Origin: Eutypella sp. D-1
Taxonomy: Eukaryota; Ascomycota; Sordariomycetes; Xylariales; Diatrypaceae
Length of the DNA stretch: 64,000 bases
NCBI GenBank assembly: GCA_023313575.1
Contig: JAJTTP010000024.1
Span: forward strand, 1-64,000
Direction: 5' to 3'
Made by a program: the position numbers and the translations under genes. Each line of letters starts with the position of its first letter. The stretch's first letter is position 1. Below, piece by piece: positions 49,111-60,169 of this stretch. The notes under the pieces are model-generated. The model made no database searches. It had not been told where the DNA came from and saw only the letters and a program-made list of their open reading frames with translations.

Positions 49111-49602
49111 AAATCTCGATCGCGTTCTCGTGTTAGCTAGGATCAATCCTAACCAGCTTTTGACTGAGACAGTAAGGGAGGTAGATAACGCAATGCGAGA
49201 CTTTGGATAATACATGCTGCGAAGTAGACGAAATTCTGCCTCGATAGTGCTTCGCCATTGGATAACGGGCTTGATAAGAATTGATGATAATGCGGTAAGA
49301 AACGTCTATATATAGCCACCAACCAATTGATACATCATACTGGTATTGCGCACATGTCAATAAGCATTTTCAACGCCATGCATTGCATAGCACTAGCTCC
49401 CCCCACACGATTGAGGAGCCCCTCTCACTAACATATTGACAAGATCCAAAATCTCAGAACGCCATATTGGCACAGGACGACCGTGACTGCCAAAACACTT
49501 GACTGCCTCAATTCCCTAGCCTTTTTCGGGTGATTGCTATCGTTGAAGCCTGCTATCACGCCACGTTAACTCGAACCTTCTCCCCAACCAAGTCCTGGCA
49601 AG
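49111..49602. other. Spacer between aldo-keto reductase and P450
   Basis: No gene is seen. It contains the AKR 3' region and the P450 promoter (TATATATAG near 49308). Confidence 0.4.
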
Positions 49603-51337
49603 ATGCATTCTCCTGTCATCATACTAACGCTTGTATGGACTCTCGATATGATAACTGCACGACTACCTTCAGAAGCTAATAACGTCTAGATTTCTATCGG
49701 TCTAGGCTGGATATTAATTGGTCACATCCTTTTCGACCCCCTTCGTGCCTTTACAGGACCAAAGCTCGCTGCAGTGACCCGGATTCCCTATTGGATCCAT
49801 TATCTCACAGGCAACCAAGTCCGGTGGATCAAGAAGCTTCACGACAGGTATGGCCCTGTCGTCAGATTCGGTCCAAATGATCTGAGCTACACAGGTGCCC
49901 AGGCCTGGAGAGACATATATGGCTACCAGAAAGGTCGGCCCGAGAACTCGAAGGACCCGAAGTTCTTCACGATCTCAAGAAATGGAACGCATTCCATAAT
50001 CACCGTGGAGCCTCATAAGCATTCTACACTCCGCTGCGCCATTGCACCAGCATTCTCCGACCGGGCATTGAAGGCGCAAGAGCCCCTCTTTCAGCGATAT
50101 TCGGATTCACTAGTCGTCAGCGTTAATAAATCGCTCGCTAAGGACGGAGGGCTTGAAGCTCGCGTCGACATAGTCAAGGTATTGAATTTTACAACATTTG
50201 ATATCATGTCTGAGCTAACGTATGGGGAACCACTGGGTCTTCTTGAATCATCTGAGTATACGGCATGGGTAGCTCTGATCTTTAAAGCTGTATCGGTACT
50301 TCCCATCGTCCAGTTAATTCAGTATTACCCCATTACACAGGCGCTCTACGATACGCTAGAGACAAAGAGTATGAAGCAGGCGCGCCTTGAGCATTTTCAT
50401 TATAACGCAGATCGGCTAAAACGGCGGCTTGCGAAAGGATCAGACCGACCGGATATTTGGAATTTGATTTCACGTGATGGTGGTCAGAGTCTCATGACGA
50501 CGCCGCAGATGGAATCTAACGCGGAGGTGTTCATGACAGCCGGGACGGAAACCACGGCCACATTACTTTCGGGGCTGATCTACTTACTCTTGACTCATGC
50601 CAATAAGATGCAAAATCTGATAGACGAGATCCGACCGGCATTTTTGTCGAACAAAGACATTACCTTCGAAGCTCTGGCAAAGCTTCCGTACCTCAACGCT
50701 TGTATCGAAGAGGCGCTGCGTTTATACCCCCCTGTACCGTCAGCTCTGCCACGAGTCACCCCAAATAGTGGAGGTATGATTCTCGGACAATGGATACCTC
50801 CAGGTGTGAGTGTCCATCCCACCTAAATAAGACACAAGCCAGCAGCTGAAATCTGATATGCAGACTTCAATTTCTGTTCACCAAACATCAAGCAACCGGA
50901 ACCCCACGTATTTCAAAAACCCTAACGACTTCATTCCCGAACGTTGGATGGGGGATTCCCGATATCAAGATGATATGCGCGATGCACGACAGCCCTTTTC
51001 ATACGGGCCCCGTAACTGTTTAGGAATGGGGTGAGCTCATTTCAATTGGTTTACAGTCATATGGGCATTCTGCCACTTGCCCACTACGACACTCCAAGTG
51101 TTAGGTGGTTCCCATGCGCATTGAAACTCCTCGCTAATGATATTGGTTTATAGGATGGCGTGGCATGAAATGCGCCTTCTCCTTTCAAAACTGCTATATC
51201 ACTTTGACCTGGTGCTGGATGACGAGTCACGGAATTGGACCGAGCAAAATGTGTATATCCTCTGGCAGAAGAAACCCCTGATGTGTCGACTTAGTCCGCG
51301 GACCGAGATAGGGGGTAGGGCTTACAAAGGGAGCTAG
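49603..51337 (+). CDS. Cytochrome P450 monooxygenase
   Basis: Microsomal haem-thiolate monooxygenase, CYP65-like by general appearance, of a kind common in fungal secondary metabolism and detoxification. Exons: 49603-49632, 49690-50805, 50864-51030 and 51154-51337, 498 residues; all introns GT..AG. The short first exon supplies the start of the N-terminal membrane anchor (MHSPVIILTL then ISIGLGWILIGHILF). Motifs in order are RYGPVVRFGPNDLSY, the helix-I oxygen motif AGTETT, the ExxR EEALR in IEEALRLYPPVP, PERW, and the haem-binding loop FSYGPRNCLG with its cysteine. The C-terminus (LDDESRNWTEQNVYILWQKKPL) is complete. Without splicing, the second large exon appears to stop at 50826, but this is inside an intron. 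No backbone synthase gene is in the window, so the substrate is unknown. Confidence 0.88.
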
Positions 51338-52923
51338 ATTCTCATTGGGCTCCGTATTTTACAACGTTTCACAAGAAGCTGGTAGGTGAGTACCAGCTAG
51401 TAACTGAAATAGAACAGTGGCTCAAATCAGAGTGCACGGGGAAGGACCAAAGTAAGACGATAATACGACGTGATAGGTGCGGGTTCCATATGAAGAGTAG
51501 ATAAGGTGAAGGGGGCGTGTGAAGGGAACCGCCGACCTTGTAATACAGGAAAAATAGCCTTCGAGGTGTATTAAGTAATGAGAGGTAGGTACGATATGTT
51601 CCAAGCCAAGAGAAGAATGATTATTTTCATAGTTTCCAACCAGACCCTTGCGGGTCCTAATTTGTTGTCGCAACCAGTATGTGGGCCCTTTTGGGTCCAT
51701 ACTGGCTAATACCTATAAAGGGAGCACCCGGGGCTAGGTTGGGCAGATTCTTCTTCTTTCCCTTCCTTCCCCAGAGCCGTAGCAGGCCCCTTTTGGGCCC
51801 CAAAATACACGCATTTTGGTTGCGACATTTGTGCGTGGTGGCCAGAGAATCCAGTAGCCAGGCACTAGGCTAACCAATTCGCATACAGCTGCAGGGTAAT
51901 GAGATAGGCATTTATCTTGGTACTTATGACTTACATGCGCTCGGGGTGTGTCCTGTATGTAAATTGGTTATCAAGTAGTTGGTCTATTCATCGTACATGC
52001 TAACTAACGTGAAACTGTCTCATGGAAGTTTGTGAGAAAAGGGTGACTAGGTAATTAGGTATTCAGGGAGATAAGTATTGCTTGTCCAGGTGTGTAATCG
52101 GAACCGTGACATGCTAGCTTAGCAAATGACTTAAAGGATGCGGTCTATTGCCCCCTTGCCCCTATCCGTCACGAAGAAGTCCTTTATTTACCTGATTGTA
52201 TCGCTTCCAGTGATACGACTTTATCACTTATCCTATCTATCTAGTCACCAGTTATTGAATGATGCCAACACTGCAATCATATTGTAATAGAATCGCATGC
52301 AATACTCTCCTATTGTATATCTAAGTAGAATCCAGTTATCTTCAATAACATTGTAACTATATTGTGGAATTAATCATCGCGGGTAATAAGGGCGGAGGCA
52401 GTAAGAGCAGCAACGGGTATCTACCTCTATGTACGGGTTACACTAATCTGGGTGTTTCGCACTAGGCATATTCGGCTATCTAGGTGTAAGATGGGTAAGT
52501 TCCAACGGGTGTTGAAGCAATCTTGGTGATGTTGTTCTGCACACCCATGTAGATACGGTAACACTTTACAAAGTCACGTACCTGCTCGTCTTCGTGCTTC
52601 CTATTGTTAAAGATCTCTTGACAGTTGGTGCACTAATTTTGGCCCCCATACTGCGTGACAAGTTCAAGTAATGTTTACTTCAAAAGTGGGCACCAAATTA
52701 AACGATTTACTCCAGGGAGATCCTCAATCACATCGCGTCCTCGACAACCTTCTACTCGACCTACCCCTAATACCTGTCTATTTGAATTAAATTTGTATTT
52801 GAAGTACATCCTCTCTTCCCATATGCCGGCGCAACTACACGTATTAAAAATTCCATCTTACCTCTTTCTCGCATGCAACTGGACTCTATAAAGTCATACA
52901 AACCTTCTCTACAATCGAGAGTC
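51338..52923. other. Non-coding stretch with a MITE
   Basis: No gene is seen apart from short frames. It contains the 162-bp MITE listed next. The right end is the presumed promoter of RNase H paralogue 2. Confidence 0.4.
51666..51827. mobile_element. MITE-like DNA element (162 bp) with TIRs and 5-bp TSD
   Basis: Perfect 11-bp terminal inverted repeats TGTCGCAACCA (51666-51676) and TGGTTGCGACA (51817-51827), flanked on both sides by TTTGT (51661-51665 and 51828-51832). Next to each TIR is a GGGCCC/TTTTGGG inverted segment, so the arms could fold further. It has no coding capacity. Superfamily not assigned. Confidence 0.72.
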
Positions 52924-54093
52924 ATGGCGGACTCTCGAGATCAACAACCGGTGGGATCGATTGAGTCCTATGACGGAAGTATTGGACTATGGCAACAGAT
53001 CGAGATTAGCGATGTGACTTTAAAGGCTTCAACTTTACGAAGACATGGCCGCATTGACGCAATCAAGAAGATTATCGCCTTCTTTCGCCGCAAGGCCGTA
53101 AGGCTTGGTGTGCAATATCCAGGAACATATCCGAATCTGAACCAAATGAGTGTCAGGGTCACACAACACTACCGTGAGGAAGCGGACTGGATGGCGAAGT
53201 CCGCTTCTAATCCAGATGTTACTAGCTTGGGACACAGGATTGTCTACTTCACGGATGGGTCTCTCAATGGCGACAAGAAGACTGGTGGCGCTGGTGTTGC
53301 TTTCAAACACTTATCAGACGATATGTCGCTAGGTTCTACGTTCGACTGGGCCGAACACCGTGTTGCGGTAGGGGGAATCCAAGAAATTAGAGATGCCGAG
53401 ATGCTGGCGATTTTTGAAGCTGTTAAGCTTGCGGTATCCGAAATCAGGTCGAGTCGAAGATCTACTCAATCACTCCAGTCAGCGGCCCCGTTCAAACCTC
53501 GGATCTTCATTTTCACCGACTCCACCTCGTATTTGGAAATCCTTGAGCCTTATCTCCGAGCAAAGCACAAGGATCGCGAGAATCAGCTGCCATATCTTCA
53601 TCCAGTATTTGTCAGCCTACTACAGCACCTTAGTGTTCTCGTCTCATGGGACATCAAGGTTGGAATTCACTGGGTAAAGGGCCACTCTGGATTGGATGGA
53701 AATTCACGCGCTGATAAGCTTGCCCGAGAATCTGCTCAATGGTTTCGCCAACATCCATGGGTGAGGGATCCGCAAGATCCTCTCCAAGCTTTCTATCTCC
53801 CAGAAAGAACGGCCGTGATGGATGTCATGGCTGTGGCGGTAGTGCACAATCAGACCCCTCGGGGTGAAAAGAGGAAGGCCGACGAGATGCAATCCTACAC
53901 TATCAAGAGGCTTCGATATAAGCCATCAATCGACACTCGTCCGACATCTCGAAGAATGCTCATCGCCAAAAGAACAAAGAAAGCAGTTAAGGGTCTCAGG
54001 GGGCTCACCATCAAACAAGAGCTACATCGACTGCGGGAGATGTACCCAAAGAACGAGGTTATGGCAAATGCCCCCGTACATTCTTATAGGTAA
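52924..54093 (+). CDS. Stand-alone RNase H domain protein (paralogue 2)
   Basis: About 389 residues from the ATG at 52924; an in-frame ATG at 52873 would add 17. No intron. Type-1 RNase H carboxylates are D111 (YFTDGS), E159 (DAEMLAIFEAVKLA), D199 (IFTDST) and D264 (GNSRADKLA), with HWVKGHSG. The region before the domain (LGVQYPGTYP ... SLGHRIVYFTDG) closely matches paralogue 3 and more loosely paralogue 1. The tail GEKRKADEMQSYTIKRLRYK resembles a bipartite nuclear localisation signal and aligns with KKRKLGDTDNKCSTRIKYK of paralogue 3. A further basic stretch (KRTKKAVKGLRG) follows. No other retroelement domain is next to it. The role is unknown; it may be a domesticated RNase H. Confidence 0.75.
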   Translation: MADSRDQQPVGSIESYDGSIGLWQQIEISDVTLKASTLRRHGRIDAIKKIIAFFRRKAVRLGVQYPGTYPNLNQMSVRVTQHYREEADWMAKSASNPDVTSLGHRIVYFTDGSLNGDKKTGGAGVAFKHLSDDMSLGSTFDWAEHRVAVGGIQEIRDAEMLAIFEAVKLAVSEIRSSRRSTQSLQSAAPFKPRIFIFTDSTSYLEILEPYLRAKHKDRENQLPYLHPVFVSLLQHLSVLVSWDIKVGIHWVKGHSGLDGNSRADKLARESAQWFRQHPWVRDPQDPLQAFYLPERTAVMDVMAVAVVHNQTPRGEKRKADEMQSYTIKRLRYKPSIDTRPTSRRMLIAKRTKKAVKGLRGLTIKQELHRLREMYPKNEVMANAPVHSYR

Positions 54094-55276
54094 CCTTCCA
54101 AGTACCCAAGGACATTCTGATTCATAATCTAACTGAGATATAGGCACTCTCTCGATTTCACAGTCCAAGCACCCACCCATCTGATCACCATGGATTATGA
54201 CGCAACAGCCCCTATTGAGTTTGGGTCCTCGATGCCATTAATTTACACCCATCAGCTTCTGTACATCTAGGATTTGGACAAGCAAGAGGGACCTTTCCTG
54301 GCAGTAATTGCCTGCTGAAGAGGGTACTCTAGATCCGGAATCTATTCTCAGCCCGCTACGAGCCATTGGGGAGAATACTCAGCTTACATCACTGGAGAAC
54401 TAGGCATAGAGGTCTATGTTTTATGGATTCCTAGTTGAGAAAGTTGGCATGACAGGGTGTTGGGCAGCCATGGCCTTGTTTGATATTTCAGAAACAGCTG
54501 TAGCACTCAATTATTCCGAGGCTTGAGGTTATTAGACAGTATGTACATAGCAAGGACATTAGCGATATACTATGTCCATAGGCAGATAACCGTTCCCCAT
54601 TGGACTCTGCCGCTTACTAGATATACGTGGGATCGGTCTCCTCCCCATTAAAAAGCCTAGTCCATGGTAACCCGTTAATGAGGGTGGCAGCCGTGATAAC
54701 TCTTCAGTTTGGCCTGCTGAATGCAATGCAGGATATATAATAGTACGGGGTACGTAGCCTATTCCGTTGCCCCTATTGTGGGGATACGCTAGTACATATC
54801 TGGATTAGTGTAGTGCCTTCCAGCACAAGACATGTTGTACTGTCAGACTGTATGATAGGATGCCATGTAGATTTTCTTTCATACCTGTCGTATTAATTTC
54901 GTCCATACTAGAGAATTTGGTGTCTTCTACTTACAATTCGATTTAGTGGCCTAAGCTAGGAAGGACTATACGGGACGAGAGGGAAACTATTTCGTCACAA
55001 TTAATTGCACCCCATTAAGTGGGGCTCCATGGGAAGGATTGGATTGGACGCAGCAGAGAAACATCCCTGTTCGAATTGATATTGCATCAAAAGCATGATG
55101 GGAAGATTCCACCTCTTGAGTTTGTGTCCGATTACTTCCTGATCCTGGGTGATACTCTGACGGGAAGAATCCAACAGATAGAAAGAGAACAGATACAGTA
55201 GGTTCATACAAGGAGCCCTCTTATTGAGATGATATGGAAGGTCGGCGCACATTTGACTTTTGGGTACAATCAGCTT
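54094..55276. other. Convergent spacer between RNase H paralogues 2 and 3
   Basis: The two genes face each other across 1.2 kb. No gene or clear repeat is seen in it. Confidence 0.4.
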
Positions 55277-56461
55277 CTAAATTCGTGAACGAAAATCATG
55301 GTATAGAGGTGATAATAAACGTACCGGTAATAGCAGTAGCTTATTAACCCCACTAGAACTCAAGGAGCTTTGCCTTTGCGTCGGTGCCCTGGTAGGGTCA
55401 CTAGCAGCTTCCAGTCGTGGCTTCTTTCGACGCGCATGTCTGGATAGCTTGTATTTTATCCTTGTGGAGCATTTATTGTCCGTGTCTCCGAGCTTCCTCT
55501 TTTTCCCAAGAAGAGGCACGATTGATCCTCCTGCTCGCTTCGGACATGGGAAAAGTTCGAAAGGTATGTCGGGTGTCGACCGCCACTTCTCCCTCTTGAG
55601 CCAGCGCGCCGCCTTTCTGGCTAACTTGTCGGCGAACGCGTTTCCTTGTATTCCAGAGTGGCCCTTCACCCAGTGAATCTCAACTTGAAACCCGTGACAG
55701 ACAAGGCGGTTGAGGTTGTGTACCATACTGGTAAATATCGGGTGTTGGTACGAAAGGGAACGCTTGCGTATCAGAGTCGTGGCATGCAAATAGCTTCTGA
55801 GACAGGTTTGAGATGTAACGGAATCGGTGAAAATGTAGATTCGAGGCTTGTATTCGGACAAACCAGTATCCTCTCTTGGAGCAGCCTGGGTGCCTGGTCT
55901 CTGGTCGATTTCGTCTATGTCTCTGGTGGGCAACGCCGGGATATCTCGTATCTGTTCTGCAGCAAGTTCTAGTGCCATGGAGATCCCCAACATTTCGGCG
56001 TCCGAAACATACTGTATACCTCTCACCGATGTCTGGATCTCGCCCCATTCCAGATCGTACCCCAGTGGTATTGGAGTGGTGATGTGTTTGAACACAACCC
56101 CAGAGCCGCCTATTTGGTGATCCTCAAGGAACGAACCGTCAGTAAAGCAGACAATACGATGTCCCAGGCTTGTCTCGCAAGGATCTGCTATAGATTTCGC
56201 AAAGTAACCTGCGCGTTTCTCATCATGTGCGATGACCTTCACAGTTTCCATGCTTAATATGGGATATTCACCCGGGTATTCCACGCCGGCTGTAATGGCC
56301 TTTTTTAGCGTGTATGCCAGAACATCGCACCTTGATTTAGTGCGTTCCAAATCTCTTGAAGTTAGAGGTCCTGCTTTAGTATCCGACAGCATAACTTTTC
56401 GTCGATGGGCGTCCTGATTATGTAACTCATAGGTATCTTCTCCACACTCCTCCTCGGCCAT
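55277..56461 (-). CDS. Stand-alone RNase H domain protein (paralogue 3)
   Basis: About 394 residues from the ATG at 56461 (MAEEEC..); an upstream in-frame ATG at 56563 would add 34 residues of unlikely sequence. No intron. RNase H carboxylates are D108 (CFTDGS), E156 (DAEMLGISMALELA), D213 (IFTDSV) and D278 (GNAFADKLA), with HWVKGHSGIQGN. An insert of about 30 residues rich in D, P and T (around residues 172-203) separates the second and third catalytic strands. The basic tail with KKRKLGDT and RHARRKKPR suggests nuclear entry. It is convergent with paralogue 2, and the two are more alike than either is to paralogue 1, which fits an older duplication and inversion. Confidence 0.75.
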   Translation of the reverse strand: MAEEECGEDTYELHNQDAHRRKVMLSDTKAGPLTSRDLERTKSRCDVLAYTLKKAITAGVEYPGEYPILSMETVKVIAHDEKRAGYFAKSIADPCETSLGHRIVCFTDGSFLEDHQIGGSGVVFKHITTPIPLGYDLEWGEIQTSVRGIQYVSDAEMLGISMALELAAEQIRDIPALPTRDIDEIDQRPGTQAAPREDTGLSEYKPRIYIFTDSVTSQTCLRSYLHATTLIRKRSLSYQHPIFTSMVHNLNRLVCHGFQVEIHWVKGHSGIQGNAFADKLARKAARWLKREKWRSTPDIPFELFPCPKRAGGSIVPLLGKKRKLGDTDNKCSTRIKYKLSRHARRKKPRLEAASDPTRAPTQRQSSLSSSGVNKLLLLPVRLLSPLYHDFRSRI

Positions 56462-59400
56462 TTTCTCTCGTCTTTGTGTGTGCCTGAAGTATAGAGTGAG
56501 AGGATTAGAATGGAAGTTCAGGAACACAAGGGGGTGTTGTGGAGGATGATCGTGGGGTAGCAAATAAACTAGATTGGAGAAACTGCAGCTCGAAAGCTGG
56601 CAGTACTATAGGTAGACCAGTTTAAATTTCAATTGCGGAATGCTCCACGATTGTCCTACCTCTGACAGCAAATTATTTAAGCACATGCATGTTTAGACGG
56701 TGGTTGTATTATAGTGACCAAGTTGTACCGAGCATGATTTACACCCGAAAGGTTGGAGGGTAGGATGCTTCAAAATGCGCCAACCTAGGTGTGCAAAAGG
56801 TGCACTACGCAATTTACAAAAATAGCAGGAATAGCCTACTAGAACAGTGTGCAAAAGATTGGCTGACTGCTCCCACATAAGGGTGCTAACAATGGGAAGA
56901 GCTTAGACAGGCTGGTATACGATTATGTGTAGTAACCAAGTACTTACCGTTCTGTCCGCAATAATCAACCGTGTTTCGGCTACACAGAGCGGCACCCCAT
57001 GAATATTTACAGCTCACCGATCCCAATTGAAGGCAGAGTAAACGATGGTTTTCTCTGTTTGAAAAACATACTCTCAAGGGATCTACATGAACTGCATGAC
57101 AGATCAAATATAGGGTCATTTTCAGTTAACCGACGGTGGAATCGCTTACATCGTATAGTAAAGGTTCTCGTACTTCTACCCTATTATTGGACTAACTACC
57201 TAGGTAGGTAATCTAGAGATTGAATAGCAAGAACTACCGGCAGGAGCTACCAGATATCTACATAGGTCCCTAGGTAGGTAGTCTTCCAAGCTTTGTTACC
57301 TGGTATCATACGTATAGACCGTATTGGCAATGGCTAATAAGCAATAGCGTCTGCCGTAGAGGTTCCAGGAAAGTAACGAGGCACGTTTGATTCTTTTGTA
57401 GTAGGTACATAGCTATAAGTTGCTCTTATAGATGGCATCCACCGAAGTGAGAGCAATAGTATGTAGAGGTAGAGATTGAGATACAGCGAAATAGATGCAA
57501 AGTTAAGTACAAGGAGAAATTTAAAAGGCTCCAAGTCAGAATGAATCGTTTAGTCGCCGACAACCGTAGACCTGTATCTCTGTCACTGAGTACCTACATG
57601 TAAGTACATGTATCTTGAGAGGTAGCTACCAATGCTACGTATCAAACCGGTTTGAAATATACATACTTGCCAATGTTATCACAGTAGGAAGGAAAGTGCG
57701 GTAATTGAAGTAACTGGCAGTTCCCTACCTTCCGGAGTTTCCCCGCTATAGCTAAGACCATAAGTATTGAAATAATTGCAGTTGACATCACCCAGGAGGA
57801 CTAGCCGGTGGGAGCTAGAGTGTAAGAGTACCATAACTTATAATGGCCGCCTTGTGTACCACGCGGCATGGTTTCGACCTCTTCCTGGGCCTCTTTATTT
57901 TTTCCATTTTTTCCCTCTCCTTTTTGTCCCCGTAAACACGTGCCCACATATCTAATGAGAGACACAATAACACAATTATTGTTTCTTTCGCTTTGATGTT
58001 ATCTGTTACATATTTAATTCAAGTAATGGGCACGCACACACGACGTATATACAAAAACAGGGCCATTGTCCAAAGACAGTTTCCAGATGGTTAAAAAGCA
58101 CGAAGAACAATCAAATATGAAAATAAAAGCAAAAATAAAAACAGAAAGGGCCAGCTGCTTAAACCAGTCCAGACTCAGTAAGGAAACTTTCTAAAGAATT
58201 AGGTAAGATGAAAAGATAAACGTGGCCGTCTATGCGAATGATCTATCAGGAGTTATTTCATTGAAGCGCAGTGTAGTAACCCGCGGGCCATTCACTGAGT
58301 TTATGCGATATGTCTTTCGCAAGGGGAAACTATACATGGTTGGAGATAGTAATTGATCTCCCTTTCAAACTACGAGCAAGGACCATAACACACGCACTCT
58401 ACTAAAATCAAGGTAGATAGATGGCCGGTAAAATATCCGTAGATCATGAAGTAGACCGGCAGTTAGCCTTTTCGTCAACTGATCTGAGGAGCGCGAAGAC
58501 ATGTGACATTCTAGTAATAGACCACCGACTCGTCGACATCTGCATAGTAGAATATAAAAGCGATTACTACAGTTATGACTAAGGACAAAGTCTACCTGCT
58601 TTAGGCACCAATTTGTCTATTTCCCAGAAGTAGCCCGGACGTGGTCGGGACAAAGGCATTGGAATAATTGTGCTTAAACTAACCTACAGCCATGATATGA
58701 GAAAGCTGGCTTCCATACCTGTCTAACCCGTACCTCGAGGTCCTAGCTGCGACCCGATATGCATGTGCTGTTTCTTGTTTCTGGTTTTCTTCTTCGCCTT
58801 TTTCATTTTCTTCCTTGCTCCTTCACTCCCATAGACGAAAAGCAACAAACCAAATTGTTCTCATAATGGCTTTGTCTCTTTTCCTGTTCTCTGTTTCATT
58901 GCCGGTTTAGCCGCTGTTAGTTGCCTTCCTTCGCCATAGTGGTGTTCTCGCTATCTGCTCAGGTAGAGTGTAATAGCATCAACGACGCAAGTCTATACAG
59001 CGCCTAAGCATAGGTTGCGAAAAAAAGAAGTTGCGAGCATGGTGCGTCATCTAAACATATCCGCCATGCTTACTAACGCGGCTGATCACCCGTGCGTTAG
59101 CAGCCACGGAGTCATCGATATGTATATCAAAGTCTGCATGCAGCCACCGAAAGCATCAGCTGGCATTTCCCTCAGGGTTGATGCCTGGTCACTCGTCAGG
59201 CCAATCAAAGGCGTGACGATAGCACGTGTAGCCTCGTGCAACCATAGCTCGATGAGCCCAAGACCCCACCGACCCACCAGGATCGGCCCGGTCCTGGAAC
59301 TATTTTCGACATCTGATCTAACAAGCACAACGGTATCCAAAAAGAATAATCATGAACAGCACGTGGACAGAATTTCGTGGCAGTATATTACCATGCTCGC

Positions 59401-59469
59401 GACAACACTTCTGCTAGTTTTTAACTTTCCTTTCTGCAACACGGTTGTGGAAAATATTGATTGTCGACT
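56462..59469. other. Gene-free stretch of 3.0 kb
   Basis: No supported gene. Palindromic ACCTAGGTAGGTA strings cluster at 57190-57300. An open frame of 154 codons at 59015-59479 and an antisense one of 84 codons show no known domain. The end is the presumed promoter of the phosphatase gene. Confidence 0.4.
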
Positions 59470-60169
59470 ATGGGATTGATCCACAGCATGCGCATCATTA
59501 GCCTACTCGTACTTGCCTCGTTTGCGGTCGCGAAACCGACCGTTTACATGATCCGTCATGGCGAAAAGCCGGACGACGGAAACGGTCTTAGTCAGGAGGG
59601 CGAGCGGCGCGCACAATGCCTGAGGTCCGTCTTCGGCTCGGGTTCTGGGTATGACATCGGCCACATTATGGCGCAGACGCCCAAGTCAAGTAAGCGAGAA
59701 CGGTTATTCGCGACTCTGTCGGAGTATTGCCAAGAAACGATGAGGCATAAATAGAAAGCGCTGACAATTTGGCTCTTAGACGGTAAGAGAAAACGACCAT
59801 ACGATACGGTAAAGCCGCTGGCCGACGATCTCGGGCTCGAAGTAGATGTCTCTTGCGATCGTGACGACAGCGATTGCGTGGTTGATTTTATCAAAGACTA
59901 TTCCGGTGATGGGAATATCCTTCTGTGGTAAGTGTCTTGTCCGTAATCCTGCCACTAGGTACCTAGCTAACGCACTAGTAATTAGCTGGAAGCATGGCTC
60001 ACTGAAGACGCTAGCGAAAGCGCTCGGTGCGAAGGGGGTTGATGATTATCCGGATGATCGATACGACTTGATATGGACACTCGAGTACGACTACAAGGAA
60101 ATATCATCTATCACATCCGAGGGCTGTCAAGGCTTGGATGAGCCAGGTAGCCGTTTGTTGTTGCAGTAG
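59470..60169 (+). CDS. Secreted histidine phosphatase superfamily protein
   Basis: Small protein of the phosphoglycerate-mutase-like histidine phosphatase superfamily. Exons 59470-59689, 59780-59927 and 59986-60169; introns 90 and 58 bp. About 183 residues, or 177 if translation starts at the second ATG (59488), which puts the signal peptide MRIISLLVLASFAVA at the very N-terminus. The phosphate-binding motif RHGEKP follows at residues 29-34, with the nucleophile His at 30. The second exon gives GKRKRPYDTVKPLADDLGL and the third CWKHGSL, whose His is the second conserved catalytic histidine. WPDDR-like PDDRYDLIW closes the core. The physiological substrate is unknown; secretion is inferred from the signal peptide only. 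Confidence 0.8.

Noticed and set aside
50806..50863. Premature stop in the P450
   Set aside because: It lies inside a 58-bp GT..AG intron; splicing leads to the PERW and haem-binding exon in frame.
48004..51337. A full secondary-metabolite cluster
   Set aside because: Only a reductase and a P450 are present; there is no polyketide, peptide or terpene synthase, transporter or cluster regulator. COQ1 is a primary-metabolism prenyl synthase far away.
59015..59479. Open frame of 154 codons upstream of the histidine phosphatase
   Set aside because: No domain or signal peptide is recognisable, and it overlaps the start of the phosphatase gene, so it is probably leader and promoter DNA.
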